Positions 9,148 to 17,458 of a DNA stretch of 64,000 nt are shown piece after piece. Every line of letters starts with the position of its first letter. The stretch's first letter is position 1. The stretch is taken from NCBI RefSeq assembly GCF_902497895.1, contig NZ_CABVHQ010000015.1:38851-102850 (forward strand), in the 5' to 3' direction. The notes beneath the pieces were generated by a model. The model searched no databases, had not been told where the DNA came from, and saw nothing but the letters and a program-made list of their open reading frames with translations. This DNA comes from Pseudomonas fluorescens. Its GTDB lineage: Bacteria; Pseudomonadota; Gammaproteobacteria; Pseudomonadales; Pseudomonadaceae. The position numbers and the translations under genes were made by a program.

Positions 9148-9171
9148 ACGGCCTTAACCGGCCGTTTTTTT
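9148..9171 (+). terminator. Rho-independent terminator after the OMF gene
   Basis: Stem ACGGCC/GGCCGT with a TTAACC loop, followed by a run of seven T; 39 bases past the OMF stop. Confidence 0.85.
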
Positions 9172-9484
9172 ATGGCGCGAAAGTGCTCGAAGTCGACGGA
9201 AATAACTACATGCTCGCCAGATAGTGACACAAAGTGACGTTAATGCGACGCGACAAAACCTTAAGCTATCAACTCAGCCAGGACGCAAAGACTTGCGAAC
9301 CACCAAAAAAACACAAGACAGCACGCACGGGAGACTAGGTCATCTTATTAGATCTTTAGCCACCTGGATCGCTTGCAGCATCGCAGTGACTAGCGATGGA
9401 TTTTCACGCTTGTGGGCCGATAGCTGCCCTTCGCGACAGGCAGCAGTCGGCCAATAGCGGTCGTTCATTCAGGGGCCGCAAAGC
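9172..9484 (+). other. Gene-free stretch with a GEMM-like segment
   Basis: No convincing gene on either strand. The part at about 9210-9335 carries GGACGCAAAG (9282-9291), the hallmark decamer of cyclic-di-GMP-I (GEMM) riboswitches, preceded by ACAAAACC and followed about 50 bases later by GGGAGACTAGGTCATC, which loosely resembles the conserved 3' part. GTGAC near 9222 can pair with GTCAT near 9332. No gene follows on the plus strand, so a functional riboswitch is doubtful; it may be the leader of a lost gene. Confidence 0.25.
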
Positions 9485-10021
9485 CTACAGCGTTGGGTCA
9501 AAGCCTGGATTCGTCTGCAGACATGCAGCCCGATATAGCTGTCGATACGCCGCCACCAATTGCTCCAGTGCAAACGCAAGATTTCGCCCACTGGGGTTGG
9601 GCAGCACCCAGACGGCTGCACCGCAGAACGTCTGGGCCTGACGCCCCCACTGAATAACCTTCTGCCCGGACAATCCGACATAGGCCGCTTTTCCGAGAAA
9701 CGCCACATGGAGCGGTGCATAGCGGGCAATCTTTTGCTCAAAACTCACAGCGGCTGCGGTGAATTCCTGGGCGGACAATTGATCAGCCCGCGCTGTCGGC
9801 CGTGCGACCACGGCGGTCAATCCACATTGGTACTCAAGGATTGACCGGTCGTTTTCAGGCCGCACTTCTTCGGGAGTGAACCCGGCCAGATGCAGCGTCC
9901 GCCAGAAGCGATTTCCCCGCCCCGCAAAATGATGCCCCCGGGCCGCAGCCAGCAGGCCGGGATTGATCCCGCAAAAAACCACTGACAGACCTTCAGCCAG
10001 AATGTCTTCAAGCCCTTCCAT
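9485..10021 (-). CDS. mug: G/U mismatch-specific DNA glycosylase
   Basis: A Mug/TDG-family DNA glycosylase of 178 aa. It removes uracil and etheno-cytosine opposite guanine in the base excision repair pathway. The two family motifs are present: C-G-I-N-P-G near residue 20 (catalytic Asn) and V-L-P-N-P-S-G near residue 140. The frame is open to a TTG at 10033, but the ATG at 10021 gives the normal start (M-E-G-L-E-D-I-L). It follows the TetR gene by 8 bases on the same strand, so the two are probably co-transcribed, which is an unusual pairing for a repair gene. Confidence 0.9.
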   Translation of the reverse strand: MEGLEDILAEGLSVVFCGINPGLLAAARGHHFAGRGNRFWRTLHLAGFTPEEVRPENDRSILEYQCGLTAVVARPTARADQLSAQEFTAAAVSFEQKIARYAPLHVAFLGKAAYVGLSGQKVIQWGRQAQTFCGAAVWVLPNPSGRNLAFALEQLVAAYRQLYRAACLQTNPGFDPTL

Positions 10022-10029
10022 GACCCATC

Positions 10030-10653
10030 TCAACCGCAGATGACGTTGACGGCATTGCGCGCAAGGCCGCTCAACTCTTCGCGGGACTTACCCGCCCGCG
10101 CGCGAATCGAAATGCTATGCAGCAGCGAGGAGGCGAGCACTGCAAGTGCTGCCGGATCGGTACCGGGCTTCAGTTCGCCGGCATCAATCGCGGTTTGCAG
10201 GCGCGCTTCGAGATCGGCATCGAGCTGGCCAAGCCGCGCAGACAGCATATTGCGGATCTCCGGATCCTCGACGGCCTCAGTGGTCGCTGTGCCAATCGCA
10301 AAACAGCCACGCGGCTGCCCATCGCCCGAGAAATAGATCGCCAGTTGCCCTTCATAAAAACGGGTCAGCGCGTGCTCCAGTGTCAGGCTGCTGTCGGTTA
10401 ACGCGGCCCGCATGGCGCTGTGAGCCGTTTCCCAATACTGGTCGAGCGCCTTGATATAGAGGGCGTGTTTATCGCCGAACGCAGCGTACAGGCTCGGGCG
10501 ATTCATTCCCGCAGCACTGGCAATACTGCCCAGCGAAGCGCCGGAATAGCCGGTGCTCCAGAACACCCCGAGCGCCTGTTGCAGCGCTGTCTGCGGGTCA
10601 TACGCGCGAGGACGGCCGCGGCCTTTTCCTTCTGTCGTTTTATTTTGTGCCAT
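10030..10653 (-). CDS. TetR-family regulator, probably of the EmrAB-type operon
   Basis: A 207-aa TetR/AcrR regulator with a basic N-terminus (G-K-G-R-G-R-P-R) and the helix-turn-helix L-G-S-I-A-S-A-A-G-M-N-R-P-S-L-Y-A-A-F at about 40-60. The frame opens at a TTG (10662), but the ATG at 10653 has AAGGA upstream and the usual start. It is divergent from the EmrA-EmrB-OMF operon, and a perfect palindrome lies in the shared intergenic space, so local repression is likely. mug follows on the same transcript. Confidence 0.87.
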   Translation of the reverse strand: MAQNKTTEGKGRGRPRAYDPQTALQQALGVFWSTGYSGASLGSIASAAGMNRPSLYAAFGDKHALYIKALDQYWETAHSAMRAALTDSSLTLEHALTRFYEGQLAIYFSGDGQPRGCFAIGTATTEAVEDPEIRNMLSARLGQLDADLEARLQTAIDAGELKPGTDPAALAVLASSLLHSISIRARAGKSREELSGLARNAVNVICG

Positions 10654-10715
10654 GTCGTACAAATTCCTTGCATGAAGATAGGGTCGCTCATATTCTTACA
10701 CCATCGCACAAAATT

Positions 10716-10734
10716 AAGGAACCAGAAGTTCCTT
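10716..10734. promoter_or_regulatory. Palindrome, candidate operator
   Basis: Perfect inverted repeat AAGGAAC-CAGAA-GTTCCTT (7-bp arms, 5-base spacer), 63 bases upstream of the tetR ATG and 168 bases before the emrA-like ATG. There is no T-run, so it is not a terminator. It is a candidate site for the divergent TetR protein. Confidence 0.55.
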
Positions 10735-10901
10735 GATCGGCAGCGCAGCTCAAATCGGGTCTGACAACGACGAAACAGCGGTACGGAGCGATCCTCCCCC
10801 ACCGCGCACGGATTTGATTACTCACAGCAATTAATGACGTCGGGGCCGCAGGCGATCGCGCACAGGTCGGCCCGATTTCCCGGTTAAGGGTGGATTCGAT
10901 C

Positions 10902-12038
10902 ATGACCAAGCAATTCGATCTCTCAGCAACACCAGCCAGCGTACACCCAGCCCCTGACCTGGCTGACGCACCGCCGGAAAAACCCCTGAAGCACAAGCGC
11001 AGGCCACTGCTCATGGCAGGTGTTCCCGCCCTCTTCGCCGTCATCGGCTACAGCCAATACGTGGCGAACGCGCCGTTCGTGTCCACTGACAACGCCTATG
11101 CCCGCGTGGCCAAGGCCTCAATCAATGCGCGGATTTCCGGGCAAGTGATCGAGATCGCTGTCGATGACAATCAACAGGTGCGTAAGGGCCAAATCCTGTT
11201 CCGCATCGACCCCAAGCCGTTCCAGATCGCCGTTGACCGTGCCGAAGCCCGGTTGGGCACCGCGCGCCTGCGCATCGACGGACTCAAAGCCAACTACCGC
11301 CAGCAACAGGCCGAACTGCAATCGGCCAAGGCGTCGGCCGATTACGATCAGAAAGAGTTCGCCCGCAAAAAAGCGTTGATGGCTACAGAGTTCGTATCCC
11401 GGGCCATCTACGAGCGCGCCGAAACCGATCTGAAAGTCTCGCGGCAACGCATCGCCTCAATCGAACAACAGATCGCCAGCGCCGTCGCCGCCCTCAACGG
11501 CAACCCGGACATCGCCATCGACAGCCACCCCGCCGTGCGCGAGGCCAAGGCTCAGCTCGACGAAGCGCTGCTCTACCTCTCCTACACGACAGTTACCGCG
11601 CCGGACAACGGCATCGTCGCCAAGGTCGACGATCTGCAGGTCGGCAACTACGTCAACAACGGCGCCGCCGCGTTCGCGCTGATCTCCGATCGGGAGATCT
11701 GGGTCGAGGCCAACTTCCGCGAGACGCAAGTCACGCACATGCGCCCCGGTCAGCCAGCGACCATCACCCTCGATACCTACCCGGACCGGCAGTTCAATGC
11801 GCACGTGATCAGCATGAGCCCCGGTGCCGGCGCTGACTTTGCCCTGCTGCCGCCGGAGAACGCGACCGGCAACTGGGTGAAGGTGGTGCAACGGGTTCCG
11901 GTTCGCCTTGAACTGGACGAGGCCGATCCTGCCCTGCCGCTGTTCTCCGGCACCAGCGCCACGGTCAAGGTCGATACCGGCCACCGCTTGCCGTGGTGGC
12001 ATCCGCTCAAGTCGTTGTTGACCGCAGGTAATTCGTGA
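10902..12038 (+). CDS. EmrA-type membrane fusion protein
   Basis: A 378-aa HlyD/EmrA adaptor. One N-terminal membrane helix (P-L-L-M-A-G-V-P-A-L-F-A-V-I-G-Y) is followed by the EmrA signature T-D-N-A-Y-A-R, the lipoyl motif around G-Q-V-I-E-I-A-V-D-D-N-Q, a coiled coil (about 100-190) and a beta-barrel with E-A-N-F-R-E-T-Q. A GTG at 10890 is in frame, but the ATG at 10902 has AAGGG upstream. It joins the DHA2 exporter to the outer-membrane channel. Its stop overlaps the start of the next gene (TGATG). Confidence 0.9.
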   Translation: MTKQFDLSATPASVHPAPDLADAPPEKPLKHKRRPLLMAGVPALFAVIGYSQYVANAPFVSTDNAYARVAKASINARISGQVIEIAVDDNQQVRKGQILFRIDPKPFQIAVDRAEARLGTARLRIDGLKANYRQQQAELQSAKASADYDQKEFARKKALMATEFVSRAIYERAETDLKVSRQRIASIEQQIASAVAALNGNPDIAIDSHPAVREAKAQLDEALLYLSYTTVTAPDNGIVAKVDDLQVGNYVNNGAAAFALISDREIWVEANFRETQVTHMRPGQPATITLDTYPDRQFNAHVISMSPGAGADFALLPPENATGNWVKVVQRVPVRLELDEADPALPLFSGTSATVKVDTGHRLPWWHPLKSLLTAGNS

Positions 12039-13516
12039 TGAACGCCACCGCTCACGCCAAGACAATCGACGCGCGCTCGCTAAGGTTCGTTGCCCTGCTC
12101 GCGACCTACATGCAATCGGTGAATCTGCCGTTGCCGAACGCAGCGCTGCGCCTGATTCAGGGCAGTATTTCGATGACCGACGATCAGGCCGGCTGGATCT
12201 TCACTGCCTATCTGGCCGCCAGCGCTATCACCCTGCCCATCGCGCAATGGCTGGCCGGGCGCTTTGGTTTGAAGCGTGTTTATCAGAGCGCGCTTGCGTT
12301 GTTCGCCCTCGGTCTGTGGCTCGCAACGCTGGCCGGCACGCCGCTGGAATTCATCGGTGCGCGCATCCTTCAAGGCTTGGCCAGTGGCGTGCTGGCACCG
12401 CTGTCGATGGCCATTGCGCTGGAGACGCTGCCCGCCGAACGGCGCCCGGCGTTCGGCCCGAAATGGACGGCGCTGGTGCTGTTCGGCATCGTCAGCGGGC
12501 CGAGCATCGGCGGCTGGATCTGCGAGTATTTCGACTGGCGCCCGATGTTCTACCTCAGCCTGCCGCTGACGGCGTACATCTTCATGGTGGTGACGTTGCT
12601 GCTCGCCGAGAACAAGGCCGATCAGCGCCCGTCGTTCGACTTCTTCGGCTTCGGCACCTTCACCCTCGGCATGATCGCCCTGCAAATGCTCCTCGACCGT
12701 GGCGAGCGCCTGGACTGGTTCGACTCGCCGGAAATCTGGATCGAAGCGCTGGCCTGTGCGCTGGGGCTGTACCTGTTCGTCGTCCATGTGCTGACCGCCA
12801 AGGTGCATTTTCTCAGCAAGGGGTTGATCGGCGACCGTAACTTCATGCTGTCGACGGTGATGTTCTTCGCCCTCGGTTTCGTGCTGCTGTCGACCATGGC
12901 GCTGACCTCGCCGATGCTCGATGAAATTCTCGGCTACCCACCGGACACCACCGGTTTCCTGACCATTGCGCGCGGCATCGGGCTGGTGGGCGCGTTCCTG
13001 CTGATGGGCCGTGCGCCTGCCTGGATCGACACCCGCGTGTTCATCGCCGCCGGCATTGCCCTAGTGGTGTACGCCAACTGGCTGATGCTCGGTTACTCGC
13101 CGCTGATGGACTGGACGCCCGTGGCGGTGACCGGGTTCATCCAGGGTGTCGGCCTCGGCATTTTGATGCCGGCGCTGAGCAAGGTCGCGTTCAGCACGAT
13201 TGACCCGAAGTTGCGCCCGGAAGCCAGCGGATTCTTCAATCTGATGCGCGTCTACGGCAGCACCCTCGGCGTGGCGGTGGTGCAGATCTATTTCTTCAAC
13301 AACACCCAGGCGATGCATTCCGCGCTGGTCAGCCACCTGACGCCGTATCGCATGACGCTGCCGACCTCGCTGCCGGCGCTTGAGGGACTCAACCATCTGG
13401 TCACGCACCAGGCTGCGTTCATCGCGGTCATGGGGCAGTTCAAGATTCTGATGATGGCGATGCTCGTGGTGAGTCCGCTGGTGTTGTTCCTTCGCAAGCC
13501 TGTTGCGGCCAACTGA
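12038..13516 (+). CDS. EmrB-type DHA2 family MFS multidrug exporter
   Basis: A 492-aa drug:proton antiporter of the DHA2 family with about 14 predicted helices. Visible family marks are the motif-A region W-L-A-G-R-F-G-L-K-R at about 67-76 and the motif-C region S-G-P-S-I-G-G-W near 150. GTG (12035) and ATG (12038) both start this frame; the ATG shares bases with the emrA-like stop, indicating translational coupling. Together with its neighbours it should form a tripartite pump for hydrophobic drugs or uncouplers. Substrate unknown. Confidence 0.9.
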   Translation: MNATAHAKTIDARSLRFVALLATYMQSVNLPLPNAALRLIQGSISMTDDQAGWIFTAYLAASAITLPIAQWLAGRFGLKRVYQSALALFALGLWLATLAGTPLEFIGARILQGLASGVLAPLSMAIALETLPAERRPAFGPKWTALVLFGIVSGPSIGGWICEYFDWRPMFYLSLPLTAYIFMVVTLLLAENKADQRPSFDFFGFGTFTLGMIALQMLLDRGERLDWFDSPEIWIEALACALGLYLFVVHVLTAKVHFLSKGLIGDRNFMLSTVMFFALGFVLLSTMALTSPMLDEILGYPPDTTGFLTIARGIGLVGAFLLMGRAPAWIDTRVFIAAGIALVVYANWLMLGYSPLMDWTPVAVTGFIQGVGLGILMPALSKVAFSTIDPKLRPEASGFFNLMRVYGSTLGVAVVQIYFFNNTQAMHSALVSHLTPYRMTLPTSLPALEGLNHLVTHQAAFIAVMGQFKILMMAMLVVSPLVLFLRKPVAAN

Positions 13517-13535
13517 TATTCGTGGAGTCTGGAAA

Positions 13536-15002
13536 ATGAAAACGTCTACGCGCTTCACCCGCTCTGCGTTCCCGGGCACCTTCATTGCGCTGGCGATGGT
13601 TGTGATGCTGTCCGCCTGCACTGTCGGCCCCGAATTTGAACGGCCCGCCGCGAGTTCGTCACAGCACTACGATCAACAGGCCGAGCGGCAACCTGGCAAC
13701 CAGCGCTTTGATATTGGCAAACGGATCAACGGCGACTGGTGGTCGGCGTTCCGTTCGCCAAAACTCGATCAGGTTATGCACCGTGCCATCGATGGCAACC
13801 TCGAACTGGTGGCCGCCGATGCGACCATCCGCCAGGCTGCTTCTGCCGTCGCGGCGGCGGAAGGTGCGCTGTATCCGCAGGTAGACTTCGGCGCTACAGG
13901 CGGTCGCCAACGCACCCACACCAGGCCTGAACCGAGCGTCTCGAACTTCTACGCCATCGGCCCACGGGTCGCGTTCGATCTGGATGCGTTCGGCGGCAAC
14001 AGACGCGTGGTCGAAGGGCAACAAGCGCTGACCGATCTGCAAAAGCATCGCTATGAAGCGGCGTACCTGACCCTGACCGGCGATGTCACCCGCCAGGCGT
14101 TGCTGCTCGCGTCGGCCAACGCGCAAATCCAGGCCGTGCAGGAGCTGCTGGCCAACGACGCGAAAAACCTCGATCTGGTACAGAGGGCGCGTCAGAGCGG
14201 CTCTACGACCCAGATCGATGTGTCGCTGGCCGAAACCCGCCTCGCGCAGGACCGCACGCTGCTGCCGCCACTCGCCCAGCAACGTGATGCGGCGCGGCAT
14301 GCGTTGTCGATCCTGGCCGGCAAAGGCCCGGCGGACTGGATTGCGCCGGACTTCACCCTCGACGAATTCGCCCAGCCGTCGAGCATCCCGGTCAGCCTGC
14401 CCTCCGAGATGGCCCGCACCCGGCCAGACATCCTGCAAGCCGAATCCGAACTGCACATCGCCAGCGCGGCAGTGGGCGTGGCGACGGCCAATCTCTATCC
14501 CCGCGTCGAACTATCCGCCTCGCTGGCGCAAGCCGCGTCGGGTAATGGCAGCGCCGCACTCTGGGGATTCGCCGCCGGGCTGACGGCGCCGATCTTCAAT
14601 GGCGGCACGCTCAAGGCTGAACGTCAGGCGGCCGTCGACGGTTACCACGCCTCCCTCGCCCGCTACCGGCAAACGGTGATTCAGTCGTTCGGCCAGGTCG
14701 CGGACACCTTGCAGGCGATCAACCATGGTGCTGAGCAAAGCCTGGCGCAGGACGACGCCTTGCGTGCCGCCGACACCAGCTTTCGCTTGAACCAACAGGC
14801 TTACGCCCAAGGCGCAAACAGCATTCTGCAAGTGCTCGAAGCCGAACGCGCCTACGAGCAGGCGCTGCTTGGGCAGATCCGCGCGAAGACTGCGCGCTAT
14901 CTCGACACGGTGCAGCTGTTCGTGGCGCTGGGCGGCAATGCCGTGGGCATCTTCGAGCAAAAACTCGCCGCGCGCGATCGCACTGATCAACAACCGCTGT
15001 AA
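13536..15002 (+). CDS. NodT-type outer-membrane efflux lipoprotein
   Basis: A 488-aa outer-membrane factor, the channel of the EmrAB-like pump. The signal peptide ends in lipobox L-S-A-C, followed by T-V-G-P-E-F. Two TolC-type repeats are present and the end reads F-V-A-L-G-G-N-A-V-G. The frame is open from 13503, but the ATG at 13536 has GGAG upstream and gives the correct signal peptide; it lies 19 bases after the transporter stop. It is the third gene of the operon and the same length as the OMF at 7643, to which it is only distantly similar. Confidence 0.9.
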   Translation: MKTSTRFTRSAFPGTFIALAMVVMLSACTVGPEFERPAASSSQHYDQQAERQPGNQRFDIGKRINGDWWSAFRSPKLDQVMHRAIDGNLELVAADATIRQAASAVAAAEGALYPQVDFGATGGRQRTHTRPEPSVSNFYAIGPRVAFDLDAFGGNRRVVEGQQALTDLQKHRYEAAYLTLTGDVTRQALLLASANAQIQAVQELLANDAKNLDLVQRARQSGSTTQIDVSLAETRLAQDRTLLPPLAQQRDAARHALSILAGKGPADWIAPDFTLDEFAQPSSIPVSLPSEMARTRPDILQAESELHIASAAVGVATANLYPRVELSASLAQAASGNGSAALWGFAAGLTAPIFNGGTLKAERQAAVDGYHASLARYRQTVIQSFGQVADTLQAINHGAEQSLAQDDALRAADTSFRLNQQAYAQGANSILQVLEAERAYEQALLGQIRAKTARYLDTVQLFVALGGNAVGIFEQKLAARDRTDQQPL

Positions 15003-15024
15003 CGACCGACATTGGAGAACAGAC

Positions 15025-15975
15025 ATGACCTACGAAGCCTTTCACGATGAACTTCGCGACACACGTTTGCCGCTGAACAACGGTGCGGGTTCGATGCCCG
15101 CGGTGGGATTCGGCACGCTGTTCCGCGACCTGGGCACCACCACCGAAGCAGTCAAATGCGCCCTCGAAGTGGGCTTCCGCCACTTCGACTGCGCCGAGCG
15201 TTATCGCAACGAAGACAAGATCGGCGTGGCATTCCAGCAGGTTTTCGCCGCCGGCAGCATCCGCCGGGAGGACGTATTCATCACCACCAAACTGTGGAAC
15301 ACCAACCACCGCCCCGAGCGGGTCAAACCGGCGTTCGAAGCGAGCTGCCAACGGCTGCAGGTCGACTACATCGATTGCTACCTGATCCACACTCCGTTCG
15401 CCTTCCAGCCCGGTGACGATCAGGACCCACGGGACGCTCTCGGACATGTCATCTACGATGGCAAAATCACGTTGCTCGACACTTGGCGCGCCCTTGAAAG
15501 CCTGGTGGATGAAGGCCGCTGCAAGTCCATCGGTCTCTCGGACATCACGCTGGAGGCGCTGAAGGAAATCGTCGCTGCTGCACGGATCAAACCTTCCGTG
15601 GTGCAAATCGAATCGCACCCGTATTTGCCGGAATGGGAGATGTTGGAGTTCTGCAAACAGCACGGGATCATTGTTCTGGCTTTTGCACCGCTGGGACATG
15701 GGATGGAGCCTAATGTACTGGAAGACTCGGTGATCACCAGCATCGCCCGGCATGTGCAACAAACCCCGGCGCAAGTGGCGCTGGCGTGGGCGGTACAACG
15801 TGGCACAGCTTTCCTGACGACTTCGGCTACGCCAAGCCATATTCAGGAAAACTTCGAAATTGCGACACTGCCGCACCGGGCGATGCGTGAGATCAAGGAA
15901 GAAATCACCACCCGGATTCGATTTAATTCGGTGGTCGAGACCGGCGTACCTGGCTTTATTCCGCGTAAAAAGTGA
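15025..15975 (+). CDS. Aldo/keto reductase
   Basis: A 316-aa NADPH-dependent aldo/keto reductase (TIM barrel). Visible catalytic tetrad pattern: F-D-C-A-E-R-Y (Asp, Tyr), T-K-L-W-N (Lys) and the segment C-Y-L-I-H-T-P (His). It should reduce aldehydes or ketones to alcohols in the cytoplasm. The ATG at 15025 has GGAG upstream, 22 bases after the OMF stop, so it may be the fourth gene of the efflux operon. Substrate unknown. Confidence 0.87.
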   Translation: MTYEAFHDELRDTRLPLNNGAGSMPAVGFGTLFRDLGTTTEAVKCALEVGFRHFDCAERYRNEDKIGVAFQQVFAAGSIRREDVFITTKLWNTNHRPERVKPAFEASCQRLQVDYIDCYLIHTPFAFQPGDDQDPRDALGHVIYDGKITLLDTWRALESLVDEGRCKSIGLSDITLEALKEIVAAARIKPSVVQIESHPYLPEWEMLEFCKQHGIIVLAFAPLGHGMEPNVLEDSVITSIARHVQQTPAQVALAWAVQRGTAFLTTSATPSHIQENFEIATLPHRAMREIKEEITTRIRFNSVVETGVPGFIPRKK

Positions 15976-16046
15976 CAACGAAAAAAGGGCCGGTCTCCCC
16001 GAGGCCGCCCCCTATACTTTTCCCACCTGATTCCCGAGACGAAAAG

Positions 16047-16376
16047 ATGGACGTCTTCCAGAGCATGCGCATTTTCATCGCCGTCGCCCAAAGCGGCAGC
16101 TTCACCGCCGCCGCGGAACTGCTCAACACCACCACAACCAACGTCTCCAAAGCCGTTTCAGCCCTCGAAGCCCGCTTGCACACGCGCCTGATCAACCGCA
16201 CCACTCGCCGCCTCGCCCTCACCGAAGCCGGCATACGCTACTTGCAACGCTGCGAAAAAATCCTCGACGACGTACGTGAAGCCGACGAGGAAGCCGGAAC
16301 CGCCCAGACCTTGCCCGTCGGCCGCTTGAAGATCCACGCCATGTCGGCCATCGGTAACCATGACCTTACCATGTCG
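16047..16376 (+). pseudogene. LysR-family regulator, truncated after the DNA-binding domain
   Basis: The first 110 or so codons are a standard LysR start: M-D-V-F-Q-S-M-R-I-F-I-A-V-A-Q-S-G-S-F-T-A-A-A, then N-V-S-K-A-V-S-A-L-E and the linker helix with L-T-E-A-G. At about 16370, after H-A-M-S-A-I-G-N-H-D, family resemblance ends abruptly. The frame continues to 16538 only as antisense of the neighbouring AraC gene. The co-inducer domain (about 190 residues) is absent from the window. A deletion or recombination at this point joined the LysR stub to the 3' end of the araC-like gene. Confidence 0.85.
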
Positions 16377-17294
16377 CTAGCCTGCCCCTCGCAACACTGC
16401 GATATCTCGTTTAGGCGCGACTCCAAACAGTCGGCTGTATTCGCGGCTGAACTGCGAAGGGCTTTCATAGCCGACTTTGAACGCCGCGCTCGATACATCC
16501 TGATGCTCGTTGAGCATCAAGCGCCTCGCCTCGTTTAGCCGTAGCCATTTTTGGTACTGCAACGGGCTCATCGCGGTGAGCTGGCGGAAATGGTGGTGAA
16601 AGGTCGGCGTGCTCATCTGTACCCGGGCCGCAAGTTCATCGACGCGAAGGGCCGAGGTGTAATTCAACTTCAGCCAATCGATGGCTTTGGCGATCCGATA
16701 ACCCTGGCCATCGACAGAAGTGATTTGTCGCAGCCTGCCTGCCTGATCACTCTGCAAAAGACGGTAGTGAATCTCGCGTTGGATCAAGGGGGCGAGAACA
16801 GGAATGGCTTCCGGCTCATTGAGTAGCGCCAATAATCGCCCGAACGGCGCCAACATGGCTGCGGTCACTGTACCGATGCCTACCCCCTTCATCACTGGTC
16901 GTTCACGGGTGGGCGGCAGGTCACTCTGCGCAATCAGCTCAGCCAGTATGCGCAGATCGAGCTTGAACGTCAGCCCGAGGCACGGCTGCTCCGGGCTTGC
17001 AGCCAGCACCTCTGAATTGGCGGGCAAGTCGAATGAGGTGACCAGAAAGCGCGACGTGTCATACGGATAACCTTCGCCGCCGACCCATAGCTGTTTCTCG
17101 CCTTGGGCGACGAGAATGATGCTCGGCTCGACCATGCAAACGACGGGCGGCGACGGGTGTTCACGCCGAAAGAAGCCGAGGCCCGCAATCGGTGTTGCGT
17201 AGTCACCCGGTTTCAAGACTCGCGCGCCGATGGTCTGCGCGAGTGCGTCCTGGGGTGATAGGTGTTGAGTGTTGGCTTCGTCTTTGGTCGTCAT
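16377..17294 (-). CDS. AraC-family regulator (AraC_N type)
   Basis: A 305-aa transcription regulator. It has an N-terminal cupin-like AraC_N domain (about 15-190, with P-S-I-I-L-V-A-Q-G-E-K) and two C-terminal helix-turn-helix units (about 205-300: L-R-V-D-E-L-A-A-R-V-Q-M-S, then V-G-Y-E-S-P-S-Q-F-S-R-E-Y). The C-terminal tail is short but complete. It is divergent from the alcohol dehydrogenase at 17459, so it probably regulates the dehydrogenase-hydrolase-MFS group. Such regulators commonly sit next to YahK-type dehydrogenases. Confidence 0.9.
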   Translation of the reverse strand: MTTKDEANTQHLSPQDALAQTIGARVLKPGDYATPIAGLGFFRREHPSPPVVCMVEPSIILVAQGEKQLWVGGEGYPYDTSRFLVTSFDLPANSEVLAASPEQPCLGLTFKLDLRILAELIAQSDLPPTRERPVMKGVGIGTVTAAMLAPFGRLLALLNEPEAIPVLAPLIQREIHYRLLQSDQAGRLRQITSVDGQGYRIAKAIDWLKLNYTSALRVDELAARVQMSTPTFHHHFRQLTAMSPLQYQKWLRLNEARRLMLNEHQDVSSAAFKVGYESPSQFSREYSRLFGVAPKRDIAVLRGAG

Positions 17295-17458
17295 GTACGT
17301 TCACTACCTCCGCACCGAACTCTACCCCAGCCGCTCGCAACCGTCCTGCAAAACAACGCAGACTCATAGGATCAGGCAAGTAATCCAGCGGAATGCACTG
17401 TATGGCGTCTGGTCAGAGCGGGAAAATGCTCATCCGACACACCATCGAGGACTTTCCC

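Noticed and set aside
9224..9457. 77-codon plus-strand frame after the efflux terminator
   Set aside because: Composition not protein-like and it crosses the GEMM-like segment; no start signal.
14719..15978. 419-codon minus-strand frame opposite the aldo/keto reductase
   Set aside because: Antisense of a well-supported reductase gene; no ribosome-binding site or motif.
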